The notes beneath the pieces were generated by a model. It was not told the DNA's origin and did no database searches. It saw only the letters and a list, made by a program, of their open reading frames with translations. From positions 492,789,501 to 492,853,500 of the forward strand of contig CM057459.1 of assembly GCA_016271365.2 (NCBI GenBank): DNA of 64,000 bases, read 5' to 3'. The stretch comes from Neoceratodus forsteri. Its lineage: Eukaryota > Chordata > Ceratodontiformes > Ceratodontidae. Shown one piece after another: positions 35,578 through 45,289 of this stretch (position 1 is the first letter of the stretch; each line of letters opens with the position of its first letter). Made by a program: the position numbers and the translations under genes.

Positions 35578-36707
35578 CGTGAACAATTAAGCAGAAGAAA
35601 TAACCATAAGTAAATGTCCAAAGTAAACATTCTACAGGGCACACTCCGGCCCCTCCTCCCTCCCATTCCGCCCCTGAAAAGGTATTCCCCAAAAACCCAC
35701 TTAACAACCAATACCAGGGTGGTTGCTTTTATTCTATATAATGACCAAGAAGTTAGTCTCTGGGACCAGATACATCCCTTCCCTCTTCCCCCCCAAAACC
35801 AATCCAACTATATTCAAAGTGACTCTAGGCATGATCAAATAGAACCCAGAAAGACCAAAAATAAGTACTTGGAGCCCAAACCCCCGTGGCGATCTCTCAC
35901 AAGGTCCTTAACCAGAGACAATCTAACAATACGCAAATGAGAAATCTGGTTCGTAGTCTGCTAGGGTGCTTAGCCCAGCACCAGATATGAGTACCCCATG
36001 CCAGATTTCCCTGAGGATCGCCATACCCCCCCTTTATTAGTTTGTGAAGCAGCTTCCCCAAAGCATACCTCGCTCCGAGCCTCCCCGCCCTCCACAATCC
36101 CAGCCCAGCCAGCCAGCATGAGAAACATACGGTGGGAGTGCCTCCCACTTATGTTTATCAGAGAGATGGGACTTGTATTCCGCTGAACTCATGGGGAACA
36201 TAGCAGTATAATCGCAGGGGTTGGTCTCCCCTAGTATCACCAGCATTCTAATCTAAGTAGATAGCATTAGTGGAATTTAATCTGCTTACCATGCCAAGTC
36301 TTACAATCTCAAAATAACGTTCCCCTGATTCAAATATAAGTAAAGGAGTCAAAAAGAATATCTCCTCTCTCTCAATGACCGGGTTAAGTGACTCATGGCG
36401 TCAGCCGTTTGGCTGGAATTTAATAGGGGGACCCAGATAGCAGTGGGACCAGAGCTGGTCCATCACAAAAACGGCAACCTGCCAACTTGCACCAACCCTA
36501 AGGTTCCTGGTCCACCTCCCTGGGATACAAGCAAGCGCTCAACCCCGCAAGGGAAAAGAAAGGATGAGCCCGTCCGTCAACCACTAGGCCCACTCCACCC
36601 CACCCTCCCATCAACAAGAACAAGTCAGGTAAACAATCTGAATTTAGGGATACAATTTAAAGAATTATAGATCCAATGTATAACGGTCCCCTCTGCTAGT
36701 CATATTT
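35578..36707 (-). other. ORF1-ORF2 spacer of family-B L1
   Basis: About 1.1 kb without protein similarity lies between the two ORFs. Its length matches the spacer in both family-A copies, so a long inter-ORF spacer is common to the two L1-type families here. Several short open frames look fortuitous. Confidence 0.6.
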
Positions 36708-37574
36708 TCATCCGATTTTAAACAAATTAGGGAGTCTGGAAGTAAGATCTTTTATAGCCAGTTCGGTAGAGTCAAAGGTGTATGAGAAGCCTTCAATTGT
36801 TACACGTAATCTGACTGGGTATAACATCCTGAAATGAATTCCAGCCGCAATTAACTTGCTGACAATTGGATGGAAGGCCGCTCGCTTCTGTCTAGTTTCG
36901 AAGGGAAGGTCCTGTGTAATTCTGATTTTAGAGGAGCCCCTGGTTATTGATTGCAGATCTCTTGTTTTAGCGATGACGTGCTGTTTTTCTACAAAACTGA
37001 GGAATTTTATAATAATAGGACAAGGAGGGGAATCTGATGGGGGCTTCGGTTTTAGGGAACGGTGAGCTCTTTCAATATGGTATTGAGGATTTAATGGAGA
37101 GGGCCCCACAACCTTGTGCAGGAACTTCTGCAAAAATATAATGATGTCGGCGCCTTCCTCTGCTTCAGGTAGGCTGATAATCAGGAGGTTATTCCTCCTA
37201 CTTCTCCCTTCCAAATCTTCAGTTTTGAGCTGAAGTTTGTGGACCTGTTGTTTGAGCAGGGCAATCTCCGGGTCGATTCTTTCTTTCCATTTCTCCTGGG
37301 ATGAAATTCTGGCTTCTGAATCAACCATTCTCACTTTAAGGGTAGCGAGGTCTCCTTTGATTGACTTTAGCTCCGTGGCGATATCCTCCGGTGAGTCCCG
37401 GAACGGTAAGAGCTCTTGCAGGAATCGCTCCTTGGATAGAGGGATTATCAGAGGATTGGAACTACTCACCTTGCCAAGGCTCCCGGTACCCTGGTTTCTC
37501 GACTTCTTGGACGTCTTTTCAGGCATAGTCGGTGGGGTATGCCTGATCGTGTCCTGCTTCATCTCTGCCTCCAT
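36708..37574 (-). CDS. Intact ORF1p of family-B L1 (RNA-binding chaperone-type protein)
   Basis: A 288-residue frame with no internal stop. The start Met is followed by an acidic/basic leader (EAEMKQDTIRHTPP). Residues of about 60-125 have heptad-like spacing (ELKSIKGDLATLKVRM, IALLKQQVHKLQLKTEDLEG), consistent with the trimer-forming coiled coil of L1 ORF1p. RSRRNNLLIISLPE opens the RRM-like domain, and a C-terminal domain with FLSFVEKQHVIAK and RITQDLPFETRQKR follows. Such proteins bind element RNA and form ribonucleoprotein particles in the cytoplasm. It is the only apparently intact retrotransposon protein in the window, although its partner ORF2 is broken. Transcription would start in the 190-bp 5' UTR. 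Confidence 0.88.
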   Translation of the reverse strand: MEAEMKQDTIRHTPPTMPEKTSKKSRNQGTGSLGKVSSSNPLIIPLSKERFLQELLPFRDSPEDIATELKSIKGDLATLKVRMVDSEARISSQEKWKERIDPEIALLKQQVHKLQLKTEDLEGRSRRNNLLIISLPEAEEGADIIIFLQKFLHKVVGPSPLNPQYHIERAHRSLKPKPPSDSPPCPIIIKFLSFVEKQHVIAKTRDLQSITRGSSKIRITQDLPFETRQKRAAFHPIVSKLIAAGIHFRMLYPVRLRVTIEGFSYTFDSTELAIKDLTSRLPNLFKIG

Positions 37575-37780
37575 CGCCGCAACAGAGCTCTGCGATGAGA
37601 AGGATTAGTTGATCAAATTCAATAGGCAGATGAGCAAAGACGTCCAATAGCCACTTGTAGACCTTTTAAAGCTCGTAAAATTCCATATAAGAGGTTTATA
37701 GAAGGCGGTTGGTAGGAGCCCAGGACAAGTGCTGCTACCAGGTAGCTTGCATCACGTGACTCTTCCACTCACCCTAAATT

Positions 37781-40318
37781 AACACTCGACAGGACTACTA
37801 CCCCTTCTACTCACTGCTGTCTACATCCCTCCCAGGGACCAGAAACAAACTTTTCAGGCTATCCTGACCTACCTCTCTACTCTACCTCCACAACATGAAA
37901 AAGTTGTCATGGGTGATTTCAACATAAATTGGCTGGCCAAGACAGCCACCCCTTACATTGATGATGCTACTGTGCTTGAACTCACTCAGGTAGTCACCAC
38001 CCCCACCCAGCTCAACATCCGCATGGGACATCCTTCCTCCTAGACCTGGTCTTCACAAATCGCCCCCACAGAATAACCAACACCTCAGTACTCCCTAACG
38101 CATTAAGTGACCATTCTTCTGTACTCTGCACTTGGTCCTGCATAGCCCCCAAAACCCCTCCTAAAATTACCCTACATCACAAGCTCAGCCCAGGCAAACA
38201 CTCTCAACTTAAAGCCTACCTCAGAAGCTGAGACTGGTCACCCCTAGCTAACACCCTCGACACTGATCATGCTCTTGACCTTTTTATCACCACATTTAAC
38301 GCCGCCTGTGACAAATTCGCACCCCTTATCAAGAGAATGTCCAAAGGTAACCATGCCCCTTGGTTCACCGACCACCTCCTGGATGTACTGTGACATTGTG
38401 ACTCCCTTTGGCATCTCGCAAATGAGTCCAAATGGCCAGTTGACAGGCAGCGGTATAGGGAGGCCTGTAACAAGTGCGCATGGACCCTATGCACAGCCAA
38501 AGCCGAGTATTACAAATCATCCTTAACCTCCACCTGGGGCACTGGGCAAATATTTTTGAATAATATAAAGGAACTCTGCGGTAAGGTCCCAAATCCACCC
38601 CAGATCAGATGGTAATAGACAGTAACCTTTCCTCGGATCCCTTAAGTATAGACTTGGCCCTTAACTCTGCTTTCACTGATCTCAGCCATGTCCTCTCCCC
38701 TAATTTCTTCGACTACCCATCCTGCTCGGCCCCACCCCTCATCCCCCTTGCTCCACCCTTTTGTCTACGCTTTATTACCCCTGAGGTAGCCAAATCCTAC
38801 CTCGTCAAAGCCCTAAGCCACTCCCACTACAGTAGCGATTCCCTAGACCTGAGACTTCTCTGCCTCACTCTCCTGGAAGTCCTAAACCCATTCACCCATA
38901 TTCTCAACTGTTCCCTCTGTCAAGGGAAATTCCCCACCTGCTGGAAATCGGCTTCCATTACCCCATCTACAAGAGTGGGGACCACACCTCCACTAACAAG
39001 TACCGCCCCATCTCCATTTACCCCCCATCTAAAGCATTGGAGCGTATTGTCTCCGATCAGCTCACTGACCACTTAACGAAATATAACCTACTATGTAAAC
39101 AGCAACATGGCTTCCGTAAAGGGAATAGTACCACCACAGCCCTCCTTGAATTCACCTCACACATCCACTCCACTTTGGACCATGTCCACATCTCAGGGGC
39201 CATCTTTGTGGATCTCTCTAGGGCATTTGATACCGTCAGCCATGCCCTCTTCCTGAATACTCTCTCCTCCATTGACTTTTCCAGTGATGCCCAAAGTTGT
39301 TTTGCCAACTATCTGTCAGAAAGAACACAACAGGTCAAGATTGGCACCACCCCATCCACCAGCCTCCCAGTCCACTCCGGTGTTCCACAGGGCTCCATTC
39401 TTGGCCCTCTGTTATTTTGTCTGTATCTAAACTCCTTCCCTTCAGCCTGCTCAGGCAATCTGCTCCTTTATGTGGATGATGCTGTCCTGTATGCCTCCCA
39501 TCCAGACCCCTTTAAACTCCACAAAGCACTCCAACACTCTTTCTGTGAAGCTGAAAAATGGTTCTCCACCCAGCGCCAAATAATCAACTATAACAAAGAC
39601 AAAAGTCATGGTCTTCTCACATCCACAGAACTCCCTTAAGAACCTCTGCCTCCAAATTCTTGATGCCAACCAGACCCCGCTCAAACAAGTGAACACCTTT
39701 AAATATCTAGGTATCACGCTAGATCCAGCCCTCAACTATAATCAACATATTCATCACCTATCCACTACCCTTAACTCTAGAACTGGAGTGCTCTATTGGT
39801 ACAAACATTGCCTCACACCCGACATCCTCCGGCTCACCGTCTCTTCCTCTGTCCTCTCCCTTCTGGACTATGGTATTCTCATATACAGTGCTGCATCCAC
39901 CTCTGCACTCAGCAGTCTCCAGCTCGCACTAAACAAAGCCTGCCACCTCATCCTCGACTGTGATCATTTCACCCACACCTGCTCCCTCTACAGGGCCACA
40001 AATTGGCTAAACCTAGGCAACAGGATCAGGTTTCACACCTGCCTAATGGCCAAAAAGATTGTGCTAGGTCTCATCCCCCCCACTCTCTCCTCACTTATGC
40101 ACCTGGCATCAGCAGTCAGATCCCCCCATAACTTGGGCAAGCCAATGCTATGGGTACCCCACTGCCGGACCTCCCAACTCCAAAGATCTTTCAGTTACAA
40201 GGCCCCTTCCTGGATGAACTCACTCCCAAGCCATATAATAAACGAAAAAAGGCTTGGCCCCTTTAAATCCTGGCTAAGGGAATGCCTTCAGGCCTCCAAC
40301 CCTTGCGATTGCCCCTGA
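37781..40318 (+). pseudogene. Family-C endonuclease C-terminus and reverse transcriptase
   Basis: Continues the frame broken at 29872. The endonuclease shows KVVMGDFNINWLAK (about 37900). Frames at 38269-38526 and 38609-39076 carry the linker and pre-RT region. The reverse transcriptase in 39037-39639 reads MERIVSDQLTDHLTKY, QHGFRKGNSTTTALLEF, FVDLSRAFDTVSHALF, HSGVPQGSILGPLLFCLYL and LLLYVDDAVLY. A stop or frameshift near 39640 leads to the C-terminal frame 39608-40318 with FKYLGITLDPALNY, LDYGILIYSAAST and APSWMNSLPSHI. Catalytic Asp residues are present, but the frame is broken about four times in addition to the L1 insertion. Confidence 0.86.
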
Positions 40319-40735
40319 CACTCCCCCCCTTTTTTCTCTGCCCTCCCTCTACGACAATTACCCTGACTGTGTCCCCTCATATCCCCCCTCCACAGACCCC
40401 TGGTCAGCGTATACCTAATTATGACTGTTATTTTCATTAAACTGAATTGTTAGGTCCTCTTGTCCAAATTCTGATATTACTATATGATCATCAGCCTACT
40501 ACAGAACCATCTGCAAATATATGGGTGTGCTAGGGTACTGAAACTTCTGTTATCCTTGCCTGATAGCCACTTACTGAACACCTGTGTACTCCTATGCCTG
40601 TACCAATGTACTGTAATCTGTAATTATGTTGTCTCTGTACTTTTTATGTCTGAAGTGGAACCTTTCTAAACGAGTCCTTGACTCAAAGGTCTTTCTGAAT
40701 TCCTCAATAAATAAATAAATAATACAAAAAAATAA

Positions 40736-40981
40736 AAACTGCAATAGTATTACTACTCTAACAAATGATCAGCAAACAAGTACATCTTGTAACAGAGCTC
40801 CGTCACAGATTAATTATGACTGCAATCCAGCAGCTCTTACAGAGACAGTACACAGAGGCTATACAGGCACTCTCTGACAATACATTTAAACTGCTAAAAT
40901 GCAGAAAATCAGCCTGGCAGTGAGCATTTAGGCAAGCTCAAGGAAGACTTTTTGGGAACCCCCATTTGTAGGGGGGTTACA
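40736..40981 (-). mobile_element. LTR-like element copy 3, 5' part
   Basis: The missing 5' end of the element whose other part is at 26442-27913. On its coding strand it starts TGTAACCCCCCTACAAATGG and shares GTACTGTCTCTGTAAGAGCT and GATGTACTTGTTTGC with copy 1. It breaks at the point where copies 1 and 2 continue into their shared splice-acceptor-like string. Together the two parts total about 1.7 kb, equal to the intact copies. The CTAG flank at 40982-40985 matches 26438-26441. Confidence 0.85.
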
Positions 40982-43502
40982 CTAGAATCACAGCCCCCCA
41001 CACTTCAAAGCCTCTAGGAGCCTATACTATTCCTAGACCTCCATCTGGAGGCAGTCAAAGGCTGAAATGGCTTGGCCACCCCTCCCTGGGAGAGAAGAGG
41101 AGAGCAGTTCCTGAGTTGCTAAATCCCTTTCCCCGGCTGAACTCAAGGAACCCAAGATCATTCCCAAACCTGAGCTGCTGGTGTGACAACAGAGTAGATG
41201 CAAGCATCTCAGTCCTCCATTGCACTGAGCTGGCCTTCACTCGTGTCTTCCCAGGTCACAGGTACCACACGAGAGGGAATTGACAATGGTTATACTGTGT
41301 GGCCACATTGGCCAATTGAGTCTAAATAAGTTCACTTATGACTTCGCAGCTCTCTTCTCCTGTCCTGCTGTCTCCTCCTCCTCCTTGAGCAAGTAAGTCA
41401 CTTCCTCCATCAGCAGCTCTTGGACATGTTTGTGCTTTTACATAGCATGGCCATCACTAATGTGATGGCAGGTGTCCTTACTGAATTTCTTTATATTTTC
41501 CTGTTTCTTTTTCTTTTCCCTTTCACAAGTACAGCACAATAGGGAATGGACATCAGATATACTGTGTGCCCACTGAATTGGCCAATTGAGTAATTTCTCT
41601 CATCTTACAGGTCACTTCTCTTGTCCTGCTCTCTCCTCTTCCAGAAATCAAGCCACCACCTGCTCTTTTCATGAGCCAGACCACTACCTGAGTCTCATGA
41701 GCACTGCTATGCACAGAAGAATGATCACTGCTGTTGTAGACACATCAACTTTTTTTCCCCTTCTTTTTCTCTCCAGTGACTGGATGCCAGAACTCCCTCT
41801 GTTGTCCAACTGAACCCACCCAGTCTGAGTACCTCCCTGCCTGTGACTTCCAACCCCTGATCTACCAAAGACACACCCTCGGGTTAACCCCCCTGGCTTG
41901 CATCCCCACCCTGCTCCATGGTGCTCCTGTATATGAAATCCAGTACCTAAGGGCAGAGGTGAAGATCAGAAGCATCAAGGTCTAGTAGGGCATGAACCGA
42001 AGGTGGGTGTAGAGCTGGTGTGATATCAACTATCTGGCAGCCATGGCTTTTCATTGTTCTGCATTCCTTCCCCCCCTTCCCCATTGGCAAGTGCAGACAT
42101 GCAATGATGTCCTGGGAGGCACGCAAGCTCCCATGCACGCTGCACTGAAGTCTGCCACGGCCCACCTCCCCGAATGCGGAAGTCTATCAGCTCAATACCT
42201 CCCAGCCACCGCTGGGTGGCATACTATTGCCAGAGACTTCAACCCTCCCCTCCCCAGAAAAGGTGAGCTGTTGCTAGATGCTCAGACCTTCTCCTCCCCA
42301 TCTGACCCTCGGTGACCCATGCTTGTCCCTGAACACGGGTCGCCAGCATGACGCAAGGTGTGGCGTCCAGCGCCTCCACTCTCAGTGCCACCAGGCTGGT
42401 GCTAGATACATCAACTTAACACTGCAGTGATACTTAATCACCTGCCATCTGGTTTAACTTCCTCCTGTGTCCAAGTCAGTTGCTGCCTCTACCTCCTCAT
42501 CTGATGCCAAGAAGCTTCTGAGTACTACCTTAGAGTTGCCACCTGTCAGGATCAGGCTAGGAAGCAAGGGGTCCACTTGGAAATCAAGTTGTGAGAGGCC
42601 CAGTATTGAAATACCACAGGGGTATGCTCTAACATACAACCCCCCTCCCCCGATGGCTCACCTTAGAGGCAAGTCGGGGAGAACCATGCAGTGGAGGTAA
42701 GTCTCGGAAAAGGCAGATGATAATACATTTTACTTCAGTATTGTCCTGTAATATAATGTAAAGATTTTTAAAAAAATAAAAAAATTAACATCTGCAGTGT
42801 CAGAGTGATAAATTTACTTTTTGCTCTAATTGTTTCTGCCTTTTCCTTGTTAAGCTTCCACAACTGACATAAATACTAATTAGTTGTGGCTTTTCGCCCT
42901 TCTTGCCTTGGCTTCATCCTTTTTTTAATCTTCCCAGCTTTCTTTCATTCATTTTCTGCCTGACAGTTTTGTTTATTTGTCTGTGCTCTTACTTTGATTT
43001 TTTTATTATTCATAACCTCCCACCAGATACCAGAGTTGTCCTTATCCAGGTGGCCATATCCCAGTTGTGTCTGCAACAATCTTTAGTACTTTCTCTGACC
43101 TCTCCATATATGCCAGGCTCTTCCTTTGCAACCACAGATGTCACCTTTGGATGTGTGCCTCCCATAGCCAAGAACCACTGCCATCTGCATTCTCTCTCCA
43201 ATGAACCAAGTGCCAGACAGTGGATGAACCTGGGATCACCTCTGAATGGGCTACTACTAAGCAACATAAGGTCAGCCTAACAAGCCTTTTTTTATAAACA
43301 CTTTTCCTCCTACTGCTATGGTGGTGAGGGCTGGACCTTCTGCTGCACTAACCTTTTCACATTCCATATTATTAGGGATATCCCCTATTTTTACCCTCAG
43401 AAAATCTCCATCCCATATGGAAAAAGTTCTGCCCACAAAAAGAATGTGCCTTAAAGTGATTTTTGGAGCTTAGAGCATACCTCACATAAAGGTGAAGCTT
43501 GT
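40982..43502. other. Unassigned DNA with dispersed repeat at 41235-41620
   Basis: The 41235-41620 part repeats the AAATAATTTCACTC unit seen at 25731-26095, including CATGGCCATCACTAATGTGA (about 41447) and GGCCAATTGAG (about 41310 and 41581), a spacing of about 270 bp. The rest (41621-43491) has no recognisable gene; several open frames of 60-125 residues lack any motif I know. GTGAAGCTTGT at 43492-43502 is the left target duplication of the next element. Confidence 0.5.
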
Positions 43503-44719
43503 TGCGCATGGCTGAGGAATGCCCTATAGTAGTTACCTCTTTAAAGGTATATGCACAATTATGTTCCTTTTTGCTCTATACCCCCTCAGTTGGGTTTGGC
43601 TCAGTCTACCTGGAATTCCCCATCTTTCACCATTAACAAGAAGCAGATTCCCCGTAATTGGTTGTCCCAACTGGGGGTGGGAAAGTGCTCTCTTTTGTGG
43701 ATGAAGAGGAGCAATGATTGTCAGTAGGAGATATTATTAGGAAATTCAATATTCCGGCTCCCTCTCACTTCAAAGTTGTACAGTTAAGGCATTTACTTAC
43801 AATAGTTCTTGGCAATACCCCTCCCTCCCAGACTGTCACTGCCCTGATACCTGAGGTTTCTTCACTTCTTGGATCATCAGGTATCATATCTAAATTATAT
43901 CAGGTGTTGTTTCATAAAAGATATGGGGACTCTTTTGGACCCACAAGATTCTGGAACTCCATCCTTCCTCAGTATCATCTGGATTGGCAATCCCTGTGGA
44001 GATCCTGTCATAAATACGTTTCTCAAGACAGATTGCGTCTCATGCAATATCACATTTTACATAAAATGTATTGCACCCCAGTAAAATTAAAGAAATGGGG
44101 TCTCTTGAACTCCAGTATATGTACTAAGTGTTCGCAGGAAGAAGGAACACTTCTTCACATGTCTTGGTCGTGCCCCAAAATTTTCCTTCTATGGGATTCG
44201 ATCAAGATTTCCCTGGATCCTCTACTGGGCCTTCAGGAGTATTTTACACCTGATATTTGCCTTTTAGGGGACCTGTCTTCTATTAGAGTTAAAGTAAGAA
44301 GGTTTCATATATCTCCGATTGCCTTATCTGTCAAGAAGTTTATTTTACGTCACTGGAAAGACAAGTCCACCCCAACCTTTCAAGAATGGGTGAATGAAAT
44401 TCTTGCCAATCTACGTACAGAAAAAGCAATTGCCAGTCTCCACAACAGATTGGCAGCATATACCAAAATATGGGATCCCCTTCACTCTCTAATTTTAGTT
44501 GCTCAGTCTTAACCATGTCACAGTCTAAATTGCCCTGCAGGTTCTCAGGTAATGTGCTTAGTATTTAGGGGACACATGGACTTGTTACTGCTGTAGGGGG
44601 AGGGACGGGAGGGTCAGGCAGTTATGTCTTTATAAGTGGCTGTACTTTGGTCTTATTTTCATTGTAACTGCCTTTTATTGTGGAAAATATACTAATAAAG
44701 TTTGAATTATAAAAAAAAA
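43503..44719 (+). mobile_element. 5'-truncated family-B-type L1
   Basis: A 3' fragment of an L1 related to the element at 29873-37765. It ends with AATAAAG (about 44694) and an A-run at 44711-44719, and is flanked by GTGAAGCTTGT (43492-43502) and GTGAAGTTTGT (44720-44730), an 11-bp duplication with one difference. Only the distal ORF2 and the 3' UTR are present. Confidence 0.85.
43718..44512 (+). pseudogene. L1 ORF2p C-terminal domain with zinc knuckle
   Basis: A 264-residue open frame matching the C-terminus of the family-B ORF2. Shared landmarks are VVQLRHLL (cf. VFQLRHLI), QDRLRLMQYHILHKMYCTPVKL (cf. QDRFRLTQYHILNNMYYTPVKL), and a zinc-knuckle pattern CTKCSQEEGTLLHMSWSC that the larger copy has lost at its end. 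This domain is thought to help ORF2p bind RNA. Upstream (43505-43717) the same frame holds SLKVYAQL and three stops. The start Met at 43718 is not a natural start, since the fragment lacks endonuclease and polymerase. The open state suggests little decay. Confidence 0.82.
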
Positions 44720-44786
44720 GTGAAGTTTGTGCTGGTGATAGTCCATCTGCATAAATGTTGATAGTTTTTTTGCAACCATTATTGGA

Positions 44787-44978
44787 AAGGGAAAGGGGAA
44801 ATTGTTTAACCAGGAAAGGCACACTAATCAGAAGCTTGTTTCCAGGTGCGACCTGGGAGCACAAGGAAGTTAAGTGACATGCTCAGGGTCACACAGTATG
44901 TAAGTGGGGGCTGTGGGATTCAAACCCAGGTCTCCAGGTTTGCAGCTTAGAGCCTTAAACCACTACGCTATACTGCCT
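44787..44978 (-). mobile_element. tRNA-derived SINE, V-SINE-like, copy 3 (reverse)
   Basis: On the minus strand: GGAGGCAGTATAGCGTAGTG head, GGGTTTGAATCCCACAG B-box-like string, then the TGACCCTGAGCATGTCACTT core and GTGCCTTTCCTGGTTAAACA end. It is flanked by CCATTATTGGA at 44776-44786 and 44979-44989. The outermost bases may be shared with the SINE end, so the duplication is 9 to 11 bp. Confidence 0.88.
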
Positions 44979-44989
44979 CCATTATTGGA

Positions 44990-45163
44990 TGGGAAGGGAT
45001 CATCATTTGGCCCTGATAAGGTGTCCAGCCGATACCTTCCACTTCCTGATGATTTCCACACCCCTGCGCTCATGCATGTTATGATGTGCAGCAAGTGAGA
45101 GCATGTGTGGGAGGGTGCCCCATTGAAATCAATGTGGGTATTTCCTTATTAGTATTTTATACG
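44990..45163. other. Short unassigned stretch
   Basis: I see nothing recognisable between the SINE and the foldback element. Confidence 0.5.
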
Positions 45164-45264
45164 TTATGATGGCAAGTTAGAGATTAATGAAGGACACCGC
45201 TTGACTAACAAGGCCCTTGTTAGTAGAGTGGTGGCCTTCATTAATCTCTAACTTACTATCATAA
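45164..45264. mobile_element. Small foldback element, 101 bp
   Basis: The whole block is a long inverted repeat: the first half (45164-45213, starting TTATGATGGCAAGTTAGAGA and ending CTAACAAGG) is nearly complementary to the second (45214-45264, ending TCTCTAACTTACTATCATAA). There is essentially no loop and only a handful of mismatches. No target duplication is evident. A full-length hairpin this size resembles a miniature foldback transposon. Confidence 0.75.
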
Positions 45265-45289
45265 TGTAGAAAATGCAAATAAACAAATA

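Larger units (their letters stand above)
29873..37765 (-). mobile_element. L1/Tx1-type LINE, family B, full length, with nested LTR-like element
   Basis: A minus-strand element of about 7.9 kb (about 6.3 kb without its own insertion) is flanked by CACTCACCCTAAATT at 29858-29872 and 37766-37780, an exact 15-bp target duplication. Its T-run at 29871-29878 is the poly(A) tail on the coding strand. The layout is 5' UTR (37575-37765), intact ORF1 (37574-36708), spacer (36707-35578), and ORF2 (35577 to about 30190) with an LTR-like element at 33719-35343. The few in-frame stops mark a comparatively young copy. A truncated relative lies at 43503-44719. Confidence 0.92.
27914..40735 (+). mobile_element. 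CR1/L2/Rex-group LINE, family C, interrupted by an L1
   Basis: Two parts, 27914-29872 and 37781-40735, make about 4.9 kb of one LINE. Order: duplicated 5' monomers, an ORF1-like frame, endonuclease, reverse transcriptase, a C-rich 3' UTR with GTGGAACC, AAACGAG and CTCAAAGG, and a tail of AATA-type units. It sits inside an LTR-like element, with AAAC at 27910-27913 and at 40736-40739 as a minimal target duplication. A second, truncated copy lies at 50165-52455. The clade within the CR1/L2/Rex group is not certain. Confidence 0.82.

Noticed and set aside
41586..43280. Several 60-125 residue frames that could be host exons
   Set aside because: No recognisable domain, no consistent splice sites and no similarity to a known gene that I can recall; left unassigned.
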